64,000 nt of DNA from assembly GCF_029962835.1 (NCBI RefSeq), contig NC_080588.1, forward strand, positions 18,184,001 to 18,248,000. The letters run 5' to 3'. The stretch's first letter is position 1, and each line of letters begins with the position of its first letter. The DNA comes from Magnolia sinica. Lineage: Eukaryota; Streptophyta; Magnoliopsida; Magnoliales; Magnoliaceae. Below, in pieces: positions 63,121 through 64,000 of the stretch. Position numbers and translations under genes: made by a program. A model generated the notes under the pieces. It worked only from the letters and a program-made list of their open reading frames with translations. It was not told where the DNA came from and did no database searches.

Positions 63121-63727
63121 TGTTACAGGAACAGTACGGGCTAGGATACAGGCCTCACAATTTTACGCTTTGATAACACGAATATTAACAAGATGAACTT
63201 GAAGTACCTCCCCGGTAAGCGAGATGAGGATGATATAGAAGAAGAGGAAGCACCATTACATGCAGATACGACTATGGATGATATATTCACTAAGATAGAA
63301 TCAGACGATGAAGTTGACCCTGATTTTCAACTCTCTCAGGTTAATGATCGGCTTCGATCCTTAGAGGAGAAGGTTGTTGAATTGAAGGTATCCCAAGACA
63401 ATCTGGCAGAAAGTCATAAATCCTCAATGAAGTATATGTGTAAATACTTCCATCACATTACTAAAGGACTACACCAGATTGACCCATCGATACCTCCTCC
63501 ATCCTCCTCTGGTCCTGATTAGTCTAATTTGATCTTATTTCATTTTGGGGTTGTATAGCTTTTATTTTTGTTGGGATGTTTAAATTGTTACACTTTTAGA
63601 AAATATTCTCTTTTATGCTTTGGTTATATGCTACACTTGTTGAACTTTATTATAATATCTATCTCATAGTTCAGTTATATTCATCTAGTTCTTGTTCTAT
63701 TAATGCATATATTTGTCAATTTGTGAT

Positions 63728-63740
63728 AAAAAGGGGGAGA
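63728..63740 (+). promoter_or_regulatory. Polypurine tract of the Sirevirus-like element
   Basis: AAAAAGGGGGAGA after a T-rich stretch, the form usual before Sirevirus 3' LTRs. It marks the end of the internal region, so the 3' LTR should start at about 63741. Confidence 0.75.
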
Positions 63741-63842
63741 ATTTAGTATATTGATTTGATGGTATGGTTGTTATGGTTTGGTATGGTTGATCTGTTAAGC
63801 ATGATATTTGTTGGAATTGGAATTGTGCATTGCATTGGGACA
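63741..63842 (+). repeat. Probable start of the Sirevirus 3' LTR, cut short
   Basis: TTTAGTATATTGATTTGATGG follows the polypurine tract. No clean TG start. Replaced after about 100 bp by gypsy sequence. Confidence 0.4.
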
Positions 63843-64000
63843 TGTGAACCTTTCTTTTTCCTAATCTTCAAGGGCTATCTCTATCTGATTGTAGCCCGAA
63901 TACCCGTCAAGGAAGCAGTAGTAAGAATGACCAACTAGCCTTTCCAAAATTTGATCAATGAAGAGTAAAGGGAAGTGGTCCTTCCTTGTGATGGTATTCA
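63843..64000 (-). pseudogene. Ty3/gypsy RT fragment, antisense, running off the window
   Basis: The minus strand reads KDHFPLLFIDQILERLVGHS, YYCFLDGYSGYNQIEIALED, then a stop and EK. It is the same RT segment, and about 85-90% the same sequence, as 37170-37300. Same lineage as the 36-38-kb element. Confidence 0.8.

Larger units (their letters stand above)
57807..63127 (-). mobile_element. LTR-like element 2, inserted in solo LTR 1
   Basis: Ends TGTAACGCCTCGACTTTT (57807) and CTTTTAGTACTCGGGTGTTA-like sequence read from the right (63127 inward: TGTAACACCTTGTAC), TG..CA overall. The 5-bp duplication is AGAAC at 57802-57806 and GGAAC at 63128-63132, 4 of 5. Both sides continue with solo LTR 1 sequence. 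The left end resembles the reverse of an ..AGGCGTTACA LTR terminus, so it is probably a minus-oriented chromovirus-type solo LTR, but 5.3 kb is long and it holds foreign pieces (59438-59902, 60945-61141). Confidence 0.65.
53143..63159 (-). mobile_element. Solo LTR 1 (Tekay-like, minus orientation), itself interrupted
   Basis: Begins TGTCATGCCCCAAACTTG, the reverse complement of the Tekay-like LTR end (..GTTTAGGGCGTGACA). It runs to 57806 and, after the inner insertion, ends 63128-63159 with GGATACAGGCCTCACA, the reverse complement of the LTR start TGTGAG... The 5-bp duplication is ATTCT at 53138-53142 and ATTTT at 63160-63164, 4 of 5. No internal gag-pol, so it is a solo LTR. 54840-55490 is filled with TACATCACAATGGGCC-like repeats. 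Confidence 0.8.
52355..63522 (+). pseudogene. PF20167-type ORF in the Sirevirus env-like position, split by nested LTRs
   Basis: The first part, 52355-53142, starts MEHRLKRKFSRKGPSGSSSR and has the family hallmark SGNALRATPMIPRFRVLHRI and FTSNVYH, then HAIASGLPLHL and HGSIPFAYL. Nonsense codons at 52454-52456 and 52616-52618. The second part, 63165-63522, continues in the same frame once the insertion and one 5-bp duplicate are discounted. It is acidic (EDDIEEEEAP) with a coiled coil (VNDRLRSLEEKVVELKVSQD) and ends at TAG 63520-63522. It lies downstream of copia pol and just upstream of a polypurine tract, the place where Sireviruses carry an envelope-like ORF. Membrane segments are not obvious. 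Its role is unknown; the envelope idea rests on position and coiled coil only. Confidence 0.7.

Noticed and set aside
57807-63127. Complete LTR retrotransposon
   Set aside because: No gag, protease, RT or integrase sequence and no internal pair of LTRs; only matching outer ends.

Overview
This window is repeat-dense plant nuclear DNA. I see no intact, expressible host gene. The evidence for a plant is MULE and ULP-like genes, Tekay-type and Sirevirus-type LTR retrotransposons, TTTAGGG-like satellites, introns with GT..AG borders, and fragments of plant-type genes. A hairpin repeat family with the core GTGGGNCCCACCATGATGTATGTG is scattered through the window. I loosely associate it with magnoliid genomes, but that is a recollection and I could not test it.

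Layout. 1-1910 is a 21-bp-based satellite with a reversal of orientation near 579/580. 2516-26945 is a single giant Mutator-like element (MULE) of about 24.4 kb, with matching terminal inverted repeats and a perfect 9-bp target duplication (TTATTTATT). From left to right it holds: 21-bp arrays alternating with telomere-like satellite (3.6-7.3 kb, with two smaller transposons nested inside); a decayed DUF1985/ULP-like cysteine protease gene (7.8-10.9 kb, +); a perfect-looking hairpin (11.0 kb); an RRM-bearing retroelement ORF1 relic (13.4-14.3 kb); a 126-bp tandem repeat full of TGTCGATATATCGACA palindromes (15.1-16.1 kb); a PF20167-type plant transposon protein (17.7-19.0 kb, +); a mosaic of captured exons from kinesin, LRR and DEAD-box helicase genes (21.4-22.3 kb); a mudrA-like transposase (22.5-24.9 kb, -); and a second 21-bp array in inverted orientation (25.1-26.3 kb).

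27-31 kb and 39-41 kb are clusters of hairpin MITE copies; one contains a tRNA-like SINE with a 10-bp target duplication. 31.99-32.12 kb is one isolated exon of triosephosphate isomerase. 34.6-38.7 kb is a decayed Ty3/gypsy element of Athila/Tat appearance.

41.1-50.8 kb is a Tekay-like Ty3/gypsy chromovirus with a truncated 5' LTR and a 3.7-kb 3' LTR. It abuts, and probably was inserted into, the 3' half of a Sirevirus-like Ty1/copia element (50.8-63.8 kb). Downstream of its pol, that copia element carries a second PF20167-type ORF in the position of the Sirevirus envelope-like gene. This ORF is split by a solo LTR, which is itself split by a second LTR-like element; near-perfect 5-bp duplications mark both insertions. 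The inner one contains an ATG18/BCAS3-type gene fragment. The window ends in an antisense gypsy RT fragment.

Almost every broken reading frame is broken by C-to-T or G-to-A changes (CAG/CAA to TAG/TAA, TGG to TAG), as expected of methylated, silenced DNA. All coordinates come from reading by eye; boundaries of decayed repeats are good to tens of bases.
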